Notes: a model not told the origin generated them from the letters alone. DNA of 64,000 nt from Vanessa cardui (GCF_905220365.1 NC_061153.1:10064001-10128000); one strand, 5' to 3'. Numbered from the stretch's first letter, positions 34,682-46,131 are shown. Program-made: numbers and translations.

Positions 34682-36009
34682 CGTTGGACGGTAAGGGGAT
34701 GTCGTTACATGTTGAAATAATAATAAGAAGTATTTTTGTTAGCATTTCTAAGAAGTTAGGATTGCTATTAAGAGGATTAGGAGTGTTTTGGTTGAGAGCA
34801 CAACCGTTAGGAGCAGAAGAGGGACAATTACCAATGATCGACTGATGGGCCTGCTTATCATACCCCTCCCCAAGAGGTGATCTTGGGCGAGGAGTACTGA
34901 TAACAGTCTTCCGATAGGACCTATTAGTTGAAGGGATAGGTTGATTATGGATATTTGGAGAATATGAGGGAGGGGTAAACATCTCCTTTGCAATCTCTGC
35001 ATAGGATCTACGAACAGGAGGGAACCGAGAGGAGGCTTCAATATAAGATATGTTATCCTGAGACATAACAATTTTAATTGACTGTTGACGGGAAAACTCA
35101 GGACAGTCCTTGTCTGTCGTAAAATGGTTACCAGAGCAGTGTAAGCAAGTGGCGTTATCCTTACTTACACTACAAGACTCACCTGTGTGGGATTTGGCAC
35201 ACTTATAACACCTAGGTTGAGATCTGCACTGTGTTTTATTATGACTATAACGACAGCAATTAAGGCATTGGATAGTCGGAAGTTTGTAGGTTTCTACTGG
35301 AAGGGATGTATGGTAAGAATATACTTTTGAAGGCAGTATTTGCCGTCTAAAAGTAATAACAACAGATTGGGTAGGAACCCATGTTGTTACATTGTCATTA
35401 CTTGTCTTCCTGTTTAACCGTCTAATTTTCATTATTTCACCACATCCAGTGGGAAGTTCAAGAGACAGCAAGTTCTTCCATCGTCCAGTCCACGGGGATA
35501 CCCTTAATCAAACCCATTCTGGTTACATTGAAAGTCGGTACGGTCGCTTAATACTTGCACATTTCAACGATAGGATTTGCCAGAAACGAGTTTGCTGCTT
35601 TAGCTGTTGAAAATTCAACAGAAATTTTGTTCCTACCTATATTTTTGACACCATCATTAATAATTCCTTGAAATTTATGTGTGTGCAGAAATTGTCCAAA
35701 TTTAATAGCTCGGATAGTAGTTCCTGAGGCTGGGTCAGACACTTCCCGGGACACTTGAACGATGAAAGGACCCTTGTCATCGTCGGAATATATTTTAGGG
35801 CCTTCAGAGAAGGATGGGTGAGTATAAATGGTTTGAATTGAGGGATTTGCCGAATTTGGATGTATCAATGTTTTTTTAGCATTAGTATCAGAATTAATTG
35901 CTTCGTCAACTTGGCGTTTTCGAGAAACAGGAATAGAGGAAGGACAAAGCGAATCTGTTTGTAATGAGCCACCCGGATCCGGGGGTTCAGGCGGAGTATC
36001 AACCTCCAT
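34584..36009 (-). pseudogene. LINE-F ORF1 (Gag-like) with three CCHC knuckles
   Basis: The ATG at 36009 opens EVDTPPEPPDPGGSLQTD, then a region GPFIVQVSREVSDPASGTTI and FGQFLHTHKFQGIINDGVK, a fold typical of I/Jockey-type Gag proteins. A frameshift at about 35530 divides it. The second part has three zinc knuckles, CLNCCRYSHNKTQC, CYKCAKSHTGESC and CLHCSGNHFTTDKDC, followed by RSYAEIAKEMF, and stops at 34584. It would bind and transport element RNA. Apart from the frameshift it looks well preserved. Confidence 0.88.
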
Positions 36010-36549
36010 TATAAAACTTAGAAGCTAAAAAATATTAATATATTATAAATACTCACAAGATTTAAAAATATTAGTAACACCACTTAACCCAACTACCAAC
36101 TAAAGCACTATTAACAATAAAATATACTACAAAACTAAACGTAAATACTCAGAATCTCTAAACACGTGTGTTAACCAACGCTAACGCAAGCGCCTTCGTA
36201 ATTTGCACTAGTCATTGTCATTGTACGTGACATACGATATCGGGACGTCACTGTTACACATGACAGTGATAGCGCATTTATAAAGCTTATTACAAAAAAA
36301 TTGTTTTCTATGCTTATTAAGTTATCTACTTATGAGTGCAAAATGCATTTCTTATTTATTTATTTTTTAATTTTGAGTGGTGTTATTGATATGTAAATTT
36401 TGTTGCATTTTTTTTTAAATATAATTATATAACGTAGTTCGTAAAATAAATTAAGTAAAGTAGATTAGTAACTTAAGTCATTCTAAATTTATTTATTTCT
36501 TATTTTTTTAATATTTTATATATTATTTTATTTTATTTTTTAGAAATAA

Positions 36550-36550
36550 A

Positions 36551-36573
<23 letters not shown>
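36550..36573. repeat. (AT)n microsatellite upstream of LINE-E1 ORF2
   Basis: A short AT dinucleotide run 13 bp before the ORF2 ATG at 36586. LINE-E2 has a longer (TA)n run in the equivalent place, so the tract belongs to the family. Confidence 0.9.
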
Positions 36574-36582
<9 letters not shown>

Positions 36583-36585
36583 AAT

Positions 36586-39453
36586 ATGGATTATGCCGAC
36601 CTACTCAACATTAGTTCAAATTCTTACTCTTCTTCTTGTGATGAATTTTTTAGTGCCGAAAGCGATGGTTCCCCTGACATTTTGTTACATGACCAATTAA
36701 ACGCTATTTTTTCTCCTTTTCCTCTTAACCTAAATATCGTTCACATTAACGCTCAGAGTATCCCTGCACATCTCTCTGATATTTCAATGTCCTTCAGTAA
36801 CAGTCAAGTAGACGCTATCTTGATTTCGGAATCATTCTTAAAACCTTCACTTCCCTCCGTTCAATTCTTCTTACCCGGCTACAAGTTAGTAAGCCTCTCC
36901 TAACCAATACTCCGAATCCGCTGAATGCCTTTTCCTTGAAATTATCCTTGGCCACTCCAAAGTACTCCTAGATGTCCTGTATAGTCCATCAATTCACATT
37001 GATTATTTCTAGACAATATCCTAAACAACCTTTGTCCTTTGTACCAACATCTTCTATTGTTAGGAGATTTTAATACTTGTTTAATAAAAAATGATTCTCG
37101 TTCGAATAAGCTTCTATCTATTCTGTCGTCCTTAAACATCTCTCTCCCTCCCTCTGTCTACTACACATCACTTTCCTAATACTACACCTTCTCTTCTCGA
37201 CCTGATTATTGTTTCTCTTCCTGATCATGTTGCCACCCACGGTCAAATACCGTCCTGCTTCTCCTATCACGACCTCATATTTGTCTCCTATAATGTCCGC
37301 CATTCCAAACGAAAACCTTTATATACCTTTCGTCGTAGCTTCAATCAAATCGACAATGACGAGCTAAAGCGTGATGCTGGTAACATCGATTGGACACCTA
37401 TCTTAGACGAAAATTGCATCGAGAAGAAGGTCAGCCTCTTTAACACCAAATTGATGGACCTATATGATTGCCATGCTCCTATTAAGCGAGTTAAGTTGAA
37501 GCACCGACCAGCTTCCTGGATCACTTCCGAAATAAAGGAAATGATGTCTAAGCGTGATAAAGCTAAAGCTCGCCTTAGAAAATGGTCGTCTGATGATAAC
37601 TTGGACCGGTACAGATTACTGCGAAACCGATGCAACAAATTATGTCGTGAAGCGAAGCGTAGATACATCCACGACACTATTCATAATTCTGACAGTAAAC
37701 AGGTTTTTCTATATTATATATTTCCTAAAAACTTTCGGTGTTGGTAAAGTTCCCGTTTCTGGTGACAATTTAGTGGATCTCAATGCTTTAAATTCACATT
37801 TTTCTACATCTCCTATTGCTTTGGACGATGTAACTCAATAAATCAAATACTATTTCGGACTTGTCCAAACATGTATTACCGCAATGTTTTTCTTTCTCTC
37901 TTCAGCCAGTTACCGAAGATGATGTAAAGAAACATGTAGCATCGATTAAATCAGCTGCAGTTGGTAATGATTCGATTTGTTCCAGAATGATTCTCCCTAT
38001 TCTCTCTGAGCTCCTTCCTGTCCTGACGCATCTGTATAATTACTCCATATATACCTGCACTTTTCTGTCAGTATGGAAAAATGCTCACATTATCCCTATA
38101 CCTAAAATACCTAACCCTAGTTCTCCTTCACACTATAGACCAATTTCAATCCTCCCTTTCCTTTCAAAAGTTTTGGAACATATCATTCACGAACAGTTGG
38201 CATTTTACCTCGTGTCTAATCGTCTTCTGAACCCTTGGCAGTCTGGTTTTCGAGCTGGTCACAGCACGGTTACAGCGCTTCTAAAGGTTACGAAGGACAT
38301 TCGATACGCTATGAAGAATCGTCAACTTACTGTAGTTGTATTGCTTGATTTTAGCAATGCATTTAACTCGGTAAATTATGATGTTCTTTTATGCGTTTTA
38401 CGATCTTTAAACGTGTCATCCTCTGCGTGTATCTGGTTTGAATCATATCTTCGAGGCCGCTCGCAGTGCATTCAGTTGGGTGAATTAAGCTCAAATTGGA
38501 GCGCGCTTAATTCGGGCGTTCCTCAAGGCAGTGTGCTATCCCCTCTTTTATTTTCTGTCATTAATACTATATCAGCGGTAATTCCTTCTAAGTTTCACCT
38601 TTATGCAGATGATCTACAATTGTATCGCCACTTTAGTGTTGTGGATGTTATTACGGCTATTACTGGTATAAACGAAGACCTCAAACGGATTCACGATTAG
38701 GCTAACAGTTTTGCCCTTGTCGTGAATCCCGCAAAATCGCAGGCATTAATTGTTGGAAGTCGGTATATGCATAAATGTCTCTCTTTAAATAGCATTCCTC
38801 CTTTGGCATATAACGGCATACCAATCAATTATACCAAGCATGCCAAAAATTTGGGTCTTCTTTTCAGCAGTGACCTGTCCTGGTCCAAGCATATCAATGA
38901 GGTAAGTAAAAAGATTCATTTCTCCTTTCACTCCCTTAAACCTCTTCAATATTTCCTTCCTACAAAAACAAAAACTCTTCTTGTTCAATCTTTTTTGCTT
39001 CCTCTGATAGATTATGCTGATTCCTGTTTTCTTGACGCTACTGAAGAACTGCTTGATAAACTTGAGAGGCTACAAAATTTATGCATCCGCTTCATTTTTG
39101 GTCTACGCAAATTTGATCATGTCTCTAGATTTCGAACTGAACTCAAGTGGCTTCCTATACGTCTTTGCAGGGATACTCACGTTCTATGTCTCCTATATAA
39201 TATACTTTTTAATCCCTTATATCCCAATTACCTTCGAGAACGTTTCAAGTTCTTGCATCCTCCTGGTTCTCCTTGCCGTCCTAATGTCCAGCTCCTACTA
39301 CAAATCCCTTCTCATATTTCAAATTTTTACACCTCCGCTTTCACAGTGCATGCAGCGCATTTGTGGAACGCTCTGCCGTGCACGATTCGCACTTCTAATT
39401 CAATTCACATTTTTAAAAATAAGTTTAAAGAGCATTTCTTATCAATCTCCTAA
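36586..39453 (+). pseudogene. LINE-E1 ORF2: endonuclease and RT, broken
   Basis: The ATG at 36586 opens MDYADLLNISS and an acidic leader, then NLNIVHINAQSIPAHLSDIS and LISESFLKPSLPS (endonuclease start). Frames break from 36900 to 37440. The linker RPASWITSEIKEMMSKRDKA and RNRCNKLCREAKRRYIH follows, then RT: SHYRPISILPFLSKVLEHII, LLDFSNAFNSVNYDVLL, SGVPQGSVLSPLLFSVINT (one residue short relative to E2) and the catalytic HLYADDLQLY. A TAG follows RIHD at 38698. The C-terminus LERLQNLCIRFIFGLRKFDH runs to the stop at 39451-39453. At least three lesions make it inactive. Confidence 0.88.
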
Positions 39454-39534
39454 TTTTGGCATATTAAGTAGTGTATATGTATTTATATGTATGTATATTA
39501 TAAGTATTTATATACGTAAACTTTAATGTATTAT

Positions 39535-39565
<31 letters not shown>

Positions 39566-39659
39566 CATTTTTAGTTTAGTATTTGTTTTATTTTTATTTT
39601 GTAATTGTAAACTCTTGCCTGTCTACCTTTCACTGTTCTGTCTATTTTCACTCTTCTGG

Positions 39660-39697
39660 GTATGCTGGAAGAAATCTCTTATAGGGAAAAGCATACC
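39660..39697 (+). promoter_or_regulatory. LINE-E1 3'-UTR stem-loop
   Basis: GTATGC at the left pairs with GCATAC at the right; inside, GGAAGAAATCTCT pairs through a TAT loop with AGGGAAAAG (one U-G wobble, one mismatch). The LINE-E2 homologue at 50642-50680 keeps both stems with paired changes. Probable RT recognition element. Confidence 0.65.
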
Positions 39698-39775
39698 TCT
39701 TAAATTTTGCTTTCCTGTGACTTATATATTTATATCTGTACTGTATCTGGCAAATTTTAATAAACTGTTAAATAA

Positions 39776-39928
39776 GAATAGATGAAAGGTATCAAAGGTA
39801 TAATTTATGTGGGGCAGAAATCTTCCAATATGCTATATTTTCATTATTTTTTTCAATCATTAATTCGATAAAAACAAAAATGAAACGTTTTAGGAACCAG
39901 GAAGAACCCTGTAGATAGCGTAGGAATA
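39776..39928 (+). repeat. Satellite block 2 (one monomer)
   Basis: A single 153-bp monomer from GAATAGATGAAAGGTATC to CGTAGGAATA, between LINE-E1 and LINE-G. It includes a small internal duplication (CCAGGAAGAACC). Confidence 0.88.
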
Positions 39929-40059
39929 TTTTAGAGATGAGATGATTTATTTCCCATTAAGAACAAAGTTCACTTACATAGGAAATTTAAACTAGTATCA
40001 TAATAATAAACATATATATAGTTAATGGTGACCTTATCTATACAAACATTCAAATATAA

Positions 40060-43053
40060 TTATAAAGTTTGACAGTATGTTTTTAATTTAGTTTTAAATT
40101 TCAAAAAAGATTTTTCGTTAAATATTTCTTTCGGTAGATTATTGTACATTAGCGCTCCCTCAAATTTTATCGTTTTGTTACCATAATGTTTAGTTCTACA
40201 CTTAGGTATTTGTAATTTAAGTATATTTCGTGTAAAGTATTTGTGTAATTTAGCCTTAAAAGTAGTTTGTGTGTGTATAGATCCTGAGAGAATTTTTCTC
40301 ATAAGTATGCATGTTTTGCGTTTGTATAATTGTGCTATAGATAGTGTATTAGTTTTCTTGTAAAGTTCTTTGGTTGGAAAGCGGTAGTCCAGTTGTAGTG
40401 TTTTTAATAGTTTGTTTTGTGATATTTATAAATCTTTTAAATTAGTTTTGTGTGCAGATCCCCATACTTCTATTAAATATTCAAGTGAGGGTTTAGCTAA
40501 TGAGTTATAAATAATAGTTCAAACTTTATATGGAATACATCGGACACACCTGCGTAAAGCTCCAGTCAGTGATGTTATTTAAGTTTGCAAATAATCTAAA
40601 TGAGGTTGCCATGATAATTTGGAATCTAAGAGTAAACCAAGATACTTTTCTGTTTCTGATTTTTTAAGTTTAATATTATTTATGGTTAGGAATTCATAAT
40701 TAGGGATTTTTTTTTTATTTTTAGCAGTAAAAAGCATATAGCAGCAAATTGCATTGGAACCATTCATTTAGTACATTTAAATCTGCTTGTGCGTTCGATA
40801 TTATCTCATGTATTGAGTCTCCAAAAAATAACAGACATGTGTCATCTGCGTATAATGACACTTCTCCGTGTAATCCTAAATTACCAATATCGTTAATGTA
40901 GATTAAGAATAATAGAGGGCCTAGAATTGACCCCTGAGTTATACCGCAATTGATATTATATGAACTGATTTTGAAATTTTCGATTTTTACTATTTGTTGT
41001 CTGTTCGTTAAGTATGACTTAAGGACGCTAAAAGCTGATCCAGATTCACCTATTTTTTGCAATTTATGAAGCAAGATATTATGTGAGACGGTATCAAATG
41101 CCTTTTTCAAGTCAATAAATATACCTAAAGCTATCCTTTTCTAATCTATATTAAATTTTATTTTAGAAATTAGATCAATTGTAGCTGCAAGAGGATTTGA
41201 TTTAGCACGAAACCCATATTGACCTTTATAAAGAAAATTTATTCCAGTGAGATAATTATATATACGCGTGTACAAAACCTGCTCAAATACTTTTGATAGA
41301 ACGGGCAAAACCGATATAGGACGATAGTTCCCAGGGTCAGTCCTCGAGCCAGCTTTATAAATAGGGATAACTTTAGCCACCTTTAAGCTATCTGGGAATA
41401 CACCGTCTCTGAAACATTTATTAATGCAAAGCGTTAAGTTTTCACTTATTACATCATTAACACATTTAATTGTTTTAGGGGTAATACCATCGATACTTGT
41501 GCTTGCATTAGTATTTTGGTTTTTAATGATTGTTTTTATTTCATCTTTTGTACATTTTGTAAATTTTGTGAGTGTTTTCGTGTTTTTGTATGAGGATGAC
41601 ATGTATGAAGTACTTGTTTTATGGTATTTGGATGGTATAGAGGTAGCTAAAATGGAGCCTATTGACGAAAAGTAAGAACTAAAAGTTTCACATTTTTCCG
41701 TACCATCATAAATAATTTTATCGTTTACTATAAGCTTAGGGAGAATATCATCATTTACGGTTTTATAATTGGCACAAGTATAGATAAGGTCCCACATTCT
41801 TTTAGGCTTGTTGTAACATTTAATAAATGAGTTAAAATAAAATTTATCCTTAATGTCTCTAATAGCACTTCCAACTTTGTTTCGTAAATTATTAAATTCC
41901 TTTCTTAGTTCCATATTATCTGTATCTTGTTAAACATTTTTCCACGCGATATTACGGTTTTTAATTTATCCAGTCGTCTTTTGGTAGATTTTGTATTTAA
42001 TTACTTTATTATTCTCTATAACCGTTTTTATGTACTCGTTCAGTTTCTCATAGTCGTCTATAATCTGAAGATTTATTTCTGCCATATCCTTATATAAATT
42101 GTCATAATTTATTGCTTCATACTTTATTTTCTTTTTGGCTTCTTTTTTATAATTTTTAAATTCACAATAAATTTGTTTATGATCTGATAGCGGTGAATCT
42201 ATCAGAGCAATATGAAAATCATTATTAGTATTTGTACAAACGTGGTCAAGGATCGATTTAGATGTTTCTGTTTCCCTTGTACAAAATTGACTGTTGATTT
42301 TATTGAGTATTATATAACCGGACTCTTGTAGTATATATTTATATTTCTTACTGCATCGATCTTTATTTAAAATATTTATATTAAAGTCTCGAAATACTAT
42401 TGATCTTTTTTTTTTCAACTGAGTTGAATATATTTCAAAAAAGTTTTCAATATTAGTTGTCGGGGGTCTATAAACAAGTCCAATATGTAAGCTACATTTT
42501 TCTAAATAAATCCATAGGAAGTTATTACCATCAGTATACTTTTCTTCTGTAAGCGTGTAGGATAAATCATTGTGGACATACATGGACACTCCTCCGCCAA
42601 GAGGATCTATTATTGTAAATTGGCTGACGACCTCCACGGTCGAGTTGTATGTACACCGGTTTTCATGGGTACGCCACTCTGAGGTCCCGGGTTCGATTCC
42701 CGGCCGAGTCGATGTAGATTACCATTAGTTTTCTATGTTGTCTTGGGTCTGGGTGTTTGTGGTACCGTCGTTACTTCTGATTTCCATAACACAAGTGCGT
42801 CAGCTACTTACATTGGGATCAGAGTAAAGTATGTGATGTTGTCTCATATTTATATATATTTATAAATATGCGAATAGTTTGGAATTTTTAAGATATTTGC
42901 TTCAGAATCCGATTTTATCCAGGTCTCCGTTAGTAATATTATATGTATAGTATAATTAAAAGATTTAATGATTCATTGTAATTCGTCAATTTTGCCCAGT
43001 TTGACTAAACTTCTAACATTCGCATAAAATAATTTTAAAGAAGAGGAGGTCAT
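40060..43053 (-). pseudogene. LINE-G ORF2: endonuclease and RT, broken
   Basis: The ATG at 43053 gives TSSSLKLFYANVRSL, then a stop, LTETWIKSDSEANILKIPNY, where a SINE intervenes. The endonuclease continues GGGVSMYVHNDLSYTL, IGLVYRPPTTNIENFFEIY, and DFNINILNKD (the usual GDFN reads RDFN). The linker and RT follow: GSRTDPGNYRPISVLPVLSK, KKAFDTVSHNILLHKL, GITQGSILGPLLFLIYIND and the catalytic SLYADDTCLLF, then YLGLLLDSKLSWQPHL and KTIKFEGALMYNNLPKEIF at the C-terminus. Stops and frameshifts occur near 41940, 41110 and 40570. The CR1-like assignment rests on motif style only. Confidence 0.87.
42619..42862 (+). mobile_element. tRNA-related SINE inserted in LINE-G endonuclease
   Basis: Contains CCTCCACGGTCGAG, GGTTTTCATGGGTACGCCAC, a perfect polymerase III B box (GGTTCGATTCC, 42690-42700) and the downstream body GTTGTCTTGGGTCTGGGTG and GTACCGTCGTTACTTCTG, ending in a TTTATA-rich tail. 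I recognise it as a common lepidopteran SINE, distinct from the one at 31952. It breaks the LINE-G endonuclease after IPNYSHI. A short TAAAT repeat at both ends is a possible target duplication; limits are accurate to a few bases. Confidence 0.85.
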
Positions 43054-43121
43054 TGTAACCGAGCTATAATCATGAGTAATCTGGTAAGTGAGTGGTTCAT
43101 TTTTTGGTGGTGTTAAAGGCA

Positions 43122-44124
43122 CTATTTGGCGTTTTTTGGAATTAATGTTGTAATTTTTGGTATTCCGTTAAAATATTTTATACTTAAGTCGGACTCACCA
43201 TTTTGTTTACGCTGCTCAAGCTCATTCTTTAAATTTTGGTAATATCTAAATTGAGTCGGAGTTTGATCACAAAAAATACGAATACTTTTGTTTTTCGTTA
43301 ATGTACGGTTTCTTAATATACAGTTCGCAGTGTCCTGACTATCAAAATATACCTTTATGTTGCGGTTTTTACCCGAGGTGTATTTACCTAGTCGAAAAAT
43401 TTTATTTGGTTTTGGGGAGTTTTCATAAACGCTTGTAATAATTTTAACTACTTCCTCCATATCATATTTGTTTCTGTTTTGATAATTTTTATCGTTTAAT
43501 TCAGTACCGCAAGTACGATATTTTTCTGCCGATTGCAAAGATCTTGTATTTCTAGCATAAGGTCTTCGTAACCAAGCGGTAGCGGATTAGCGGACGATGA
43601 AATGGCGGAATTATTTGTATATGAAGTTAAATCACTCTCAAGTTTGTTCATTTTTTCCTGAATACTTAAATTTAGTCGTCTCATATTCTCTAATTCATTT
43701 TTTATAGTATGGTTTTCAGTAATTAAATTTTCTGTTGCATTTTTAATATCTTATAATAATATAATAATAATAATAAAGATTTATTGGTCAAGTTGCACTA
43801 CAACACAATAACAATCTTATTCACATATAAAAAACACAATAAATTAAAATTACACAAAAAAAAAATTAATAATATCTTGAATTTCTTGTTTTATTTCAGT
43901 CATTTGTTGACATATTTTGTTATTGGTTTGATTGTGTGTTGCAATAAAATTTTGGAAAAAACACTGTGTTTCACTCCGAAGTTTAAAAATGTAGAATTGT
44001 TTTCTCGTTCCTTCTTTCTTCTCTGTGTTACATTTTTTTGCTCCCAGGTAGTACCACGAATTTCAAGAGCAGAATCCCTTCCGCTCATGGAATTTCCGCC
44101 TTGCGTCAGTGGTTGGAAACTCAT
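43122..44124 (-). pseudogene. LINE-G ORF1, split by a small insertion
   Basis: The ATG at 44124 opens MSFQPLTQGGNSMSGRDSAL and a basic stretch. After the 117-bp insertion (43753-43869) the frame continues with a coiled coil, MRRLNLSIQEKMNKLESDLT and EIQDLCNRQKNIVLAVLN, then an RRM-like region KIFRLGKYTSGKNRNIKVYF and ILRNRTLTKNKSIRIFCDQT, ending KNAK at 43122. One frameshift separates 43496 from 43538 and stops occur near 43900. It would bind LINE RNA. The start just inside the element's 5' end supports a full-length insertion. Confidence 0.78.
43753..43869 (-). mobile_element. 117-bp retroelement 3' tail with 9-bp target duplication
   Basis: On the minus strand it reads toward CCAATAAATCTTTATTATTA, a TTA-repeat tail typical of LINE/SINE 3' ends. 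TAATATCTT is duplicated exactly at 43744-43752 and 43870-43878. The parent element is unknown. Confidence 0.8.
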
Positions 44125-44330
44125 GCTTAGATAACGATAAGCAGTTAACTCGTCACGGAATACTTATTTTCAAAGATCGTATGTCTGTTCTATTGCACAG
44201 TTCAATATAAACGTTTTGTTGTAATATTTAAAGTCTATTTTAACTAAGCACTGTTTAAAAAAAATATAATTTTTAAAGTAGTTAGATGCACACGTCTACT
44301 CCGTACTACAGTCGGTCACCGGTCAGTTCA

Positions 44331-44814
44331 GAATAGATGAAAGGTATCATTTAAGAAAATTATGTGGCTCAGTACTCTTCCAAAATGCTATTTTTTTTAT
44401 ATTTTTTTATCAATCATTAATTCGATAAAAACAAAAATGAAACTTTTAGGAACCAGAACCCTGTAGATAGCGTAGGAATAGATGAAAGGTATCATTTAAG
44501 AAAATTATATGGCTCAGTACTCTTCCAACATGCTATTTTTTTTATAATTTCTTTCAATCATTAATTCGATAGAAACAAAAATGAAACGTTTTAGGAACCA
44601 GAACCCTGTAGATATTGTAGGAATAGATGATAGCTATCATTTAAGAAAATTATGTGGGGCAGAACTCTTCCAATATAATATCTTTTTATAATTTTTTCCC
44701 AATCATTAATTCGATAAAAACAAAAATAAAACGTTTTAGGAAACAGAACCCTGTAGATATTGCAGGAATAGATGATAGGTATCATTTAAGAAAATTATGT
44801 GGGGCAGAATTCTT
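44331..44814 (+). repeat. Satellite block 3 (over three monomers)
   Basis: Monomers repeat at 144-145 bp: GTGG landmarks fall at 44364, about 44509, 44654 and 44799. The block runs from the LINE-G 5' end to LINE-H. Some monomers read GTGGCTCAGTACTCTTCC instead of GTGGGGCAGAACTCTTCC, so at least two variants coexist. Confidence 0.93.
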
Positions 44815-45096
44815 AAGTTTAAAGAAGTTTATTTCCAAAAAGAACAAAGTTCGCTTACAAAGGAAATTTTAAAATTACAACTACAATTAAGATATTACAA
44901 ATAATAAACAGTAGTGATATTAAACAAGATCAGTGAAATCATCTTATATATGGGTTCTTAATCGTTTTTTAAATATATTTAGAGATTTTGAATTTACAAC
45001 ACTTAGAGGCAAAGAGTTATACAGCTGTGCTCCTTCAAATGAAATAGTTTTAATGCCGTACTTGGTTCGAGTTTTAGGTGTTCTCTCTACTGTGTT
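44815..45096 (-). mobile_element. LINE-H, 5'-truncated 3' end (CR1-like)
   Basis: The minus strand encodes the last codons of an ORF2 (TPKTRTKYGIKTISFEGAQL, then YNSLPLSVVNSKSLNIFKKR, stop at 44944) and a 3' UTR. Its C-terminus and 3'-UTR hairpin (AAG-N-GAAC / GTTC-TT at 44840-44856) resemble LINE-G. It interrupts the satellite, with AATTCTT (44808-44814) and AACTCTT (45097-45103) as an imperfect target duplication. Confidence 0.85.
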
Positions 45097-45243
45097 AACT
45101 CTTCCAATATGATATCTTTTTATAATTCTTTTAATCATTAATTCGATTAAAACAAAAATGAATCGTATTAGGACCCAGATCCTGGAGATATTGTAGGAAT
45201 AGATGATAGGTATCATTTAATAAATTTATGTGGGGTAGAACTC
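45097..45243 (+). repeat. Satellite block 4 (one monomer)
   Basis: From AACTCTTCCAATATGATATC to GTGGGGTAGAACTC, between LINE-H and LINE-B2. One monomer with several private substitutions. Confidence 0.9.
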
Positions 45244-45420
45244 GCGGGTAGGTGTCAAACAAGTTGCAACGGTTTTAGTGTGCTCTTGAATTTTATTTAA
45301 TTAAAAATACATTGTATATAATACATGTACGTCTAAATAACATAACCTACCAGCTTACAATCTCCTTTACAATAAACAATAAAATAATAAGTTAAAAAAC
45401 AATTAATCACTGCTAAAACC

Positions 45421-46131
45421 ATGGAGTCAATCAAAGATTCACTGTCTGCCATGTCGGAACTCTTTAATACCAAAATGAATGAATTTCAACATGAGTTACA
45501 AAAGACATCTTCATCAGTTGCTACACACACACCATCACTTTCAACGGAGTTCACGCAGTTTAGAAGCTTCATTATAACTACTCTCAGCACTCTTCAGCGT
45601 CAGGTAGAATTTCTTGGAAGGGAGTTGGACCGCCAGAAAATGCAAAGAAGGCGCAAAATACTACTTCTTCATGGAGTGCCAGAAGAAAAAGCCGAGAACA
45701 CCAGTGCTCGTGTGACTAGTCTCGTTGCAGACCATCTGGACTTAACAAACTTCTCAAGTTCCAGCATCAAATCTTCCTATCGGCTTGGTAAGTCTACAGC
45801 CAACCGGAATAGGCCAATTGTAGTTAAGTTCTGTGATGTTAGCGTGCGGGATAAGGTGTGGTTTGCCAAGTCAAAATCTAAAGGCACTGGCATAACCCAA
45901 TCGGAGTTTCTCACGAAGACACGGCACGATGTGTTCCTCTTAGCACGGCAGCGTTTCGGCATTGGGAAGTGTTGGACCCGGGATGGACGGATATTCTTCA
46001 TAGCCCCAGAAGCAAAGTTGCAGGTTCTCGTCCGAAACGAACTGTTAAAAAGTAGTGATTATAATTTTCAGTTTTACATAGTATCTGCTTACTACTACCA
46101 TTGGTTTGTTTACTTTAATTTACCTTCCTAA
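45421..46131 (+). CDS. LINE-B2 ORF1: coiled-coil, RRM-like RNA-binding protein
   Basis: An open frame of 236 codons from the ATG at 45421. Residues 1-75 are predicted coiled coil (ESIKDSLSAMSELFNTKMNE). The core is RRRKILLLHGVPEEKAENTS, then SSYRLGKSTANRNRPIVVKF, and the C-terminal domain has KGTGITQSEFLTKTRHDVFL and RQRFGIGKCWTRDGRIFFIA. It matches LINE-E2 ORF1 in plan and would chaperone LINE RNA. After about residue 207 (ELLKSS) the sequence becomes hydrophobic and unlike its homologues, which coincides with the likely start of the Penelope-like insert, so the last about 28 residues are probably read-through into foreign DNA. Confidence 0.82.
   Translation: MESIKDSLSAMSELFNTKMNEFQHELQKTSSSVATHTPSLSTEFTQFRSFIITTLSTLQRQVEFLGRELDRQKMQRRRKILLLHGVPEEKAENTSARVTSLVADHLDLTNFSSSSIKSSYRLGKSTANRNRPIVVKFCDVSVRDKVWFAKSKSKGTGITQSEFLTKTRHDVFLLARQRFGIGKCWTRDGRIFFIAPEAKLQVLVRNELLKSSDYNFQFYIVSAYYYHWFVYFNLPS

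Larger units (their letters stand above)
30352..36192 (-). mobile_element. LINE-F, I-type non-LTR retrotransposon with RNase H
   Basis: A 5.8-kb element on the minus strand, bounded by an exact 12-bp target duplication CCTTCGTAATTT at 30340-30351 and 36193-36204. It contains a gag-like ORF1 with three CCHC knuckles and an ORF2 with endonuclease, RT and RNase H. The 3' tail ends in an AATTG-type repeat next to 30352, preceded by a GTGCC/GGCAC hairpin near 30384-30398. A SINE is nested at 31952-32267. The RNase H plus knuckle-bearing Gag places it in the I/Nimb/Loa-like group; the exact clade is uncertain. Confidence 0.92.
29428..39775 (+). mobile_element. LINE-E1, full-length but split by LINE-F
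   Basis: 5' UTR, ORF1 (29632-30148), inter-ORF spacer (30149-30351, resuming at 36205), ORF2 (36586-39453) and 3' UTR to 39775. Satellite flanks both ends with GAATA duplicated (29423-29427 and 39776-39780). Spacer sequence on both sides of LINE-F matches that of LINE-E2. Confidence 0.85.
39929..44330 (-). mobile_element. LINE-G, complete CR1-like LINE
   Basis: Minus-strand element of 4.4 kb: 5' UTR (44330-44125), ORF1 (44124-43122), ORF2 (43053-40060) and 3' UTR ending in an ATCTC-type tail at 39929-39945. Satellite sequence flanks it with GAATA duplicated (39924-39928 and 44331-44335). A SINE and a 117-bp tail insertion are nested inside. Confidence 0.85.

Noticed and set aside
44331..44814. 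CRISPR-like array
   Set aside because: Whole 144-bp units are repeated with no unique spacers, and the context is eukaryotic.
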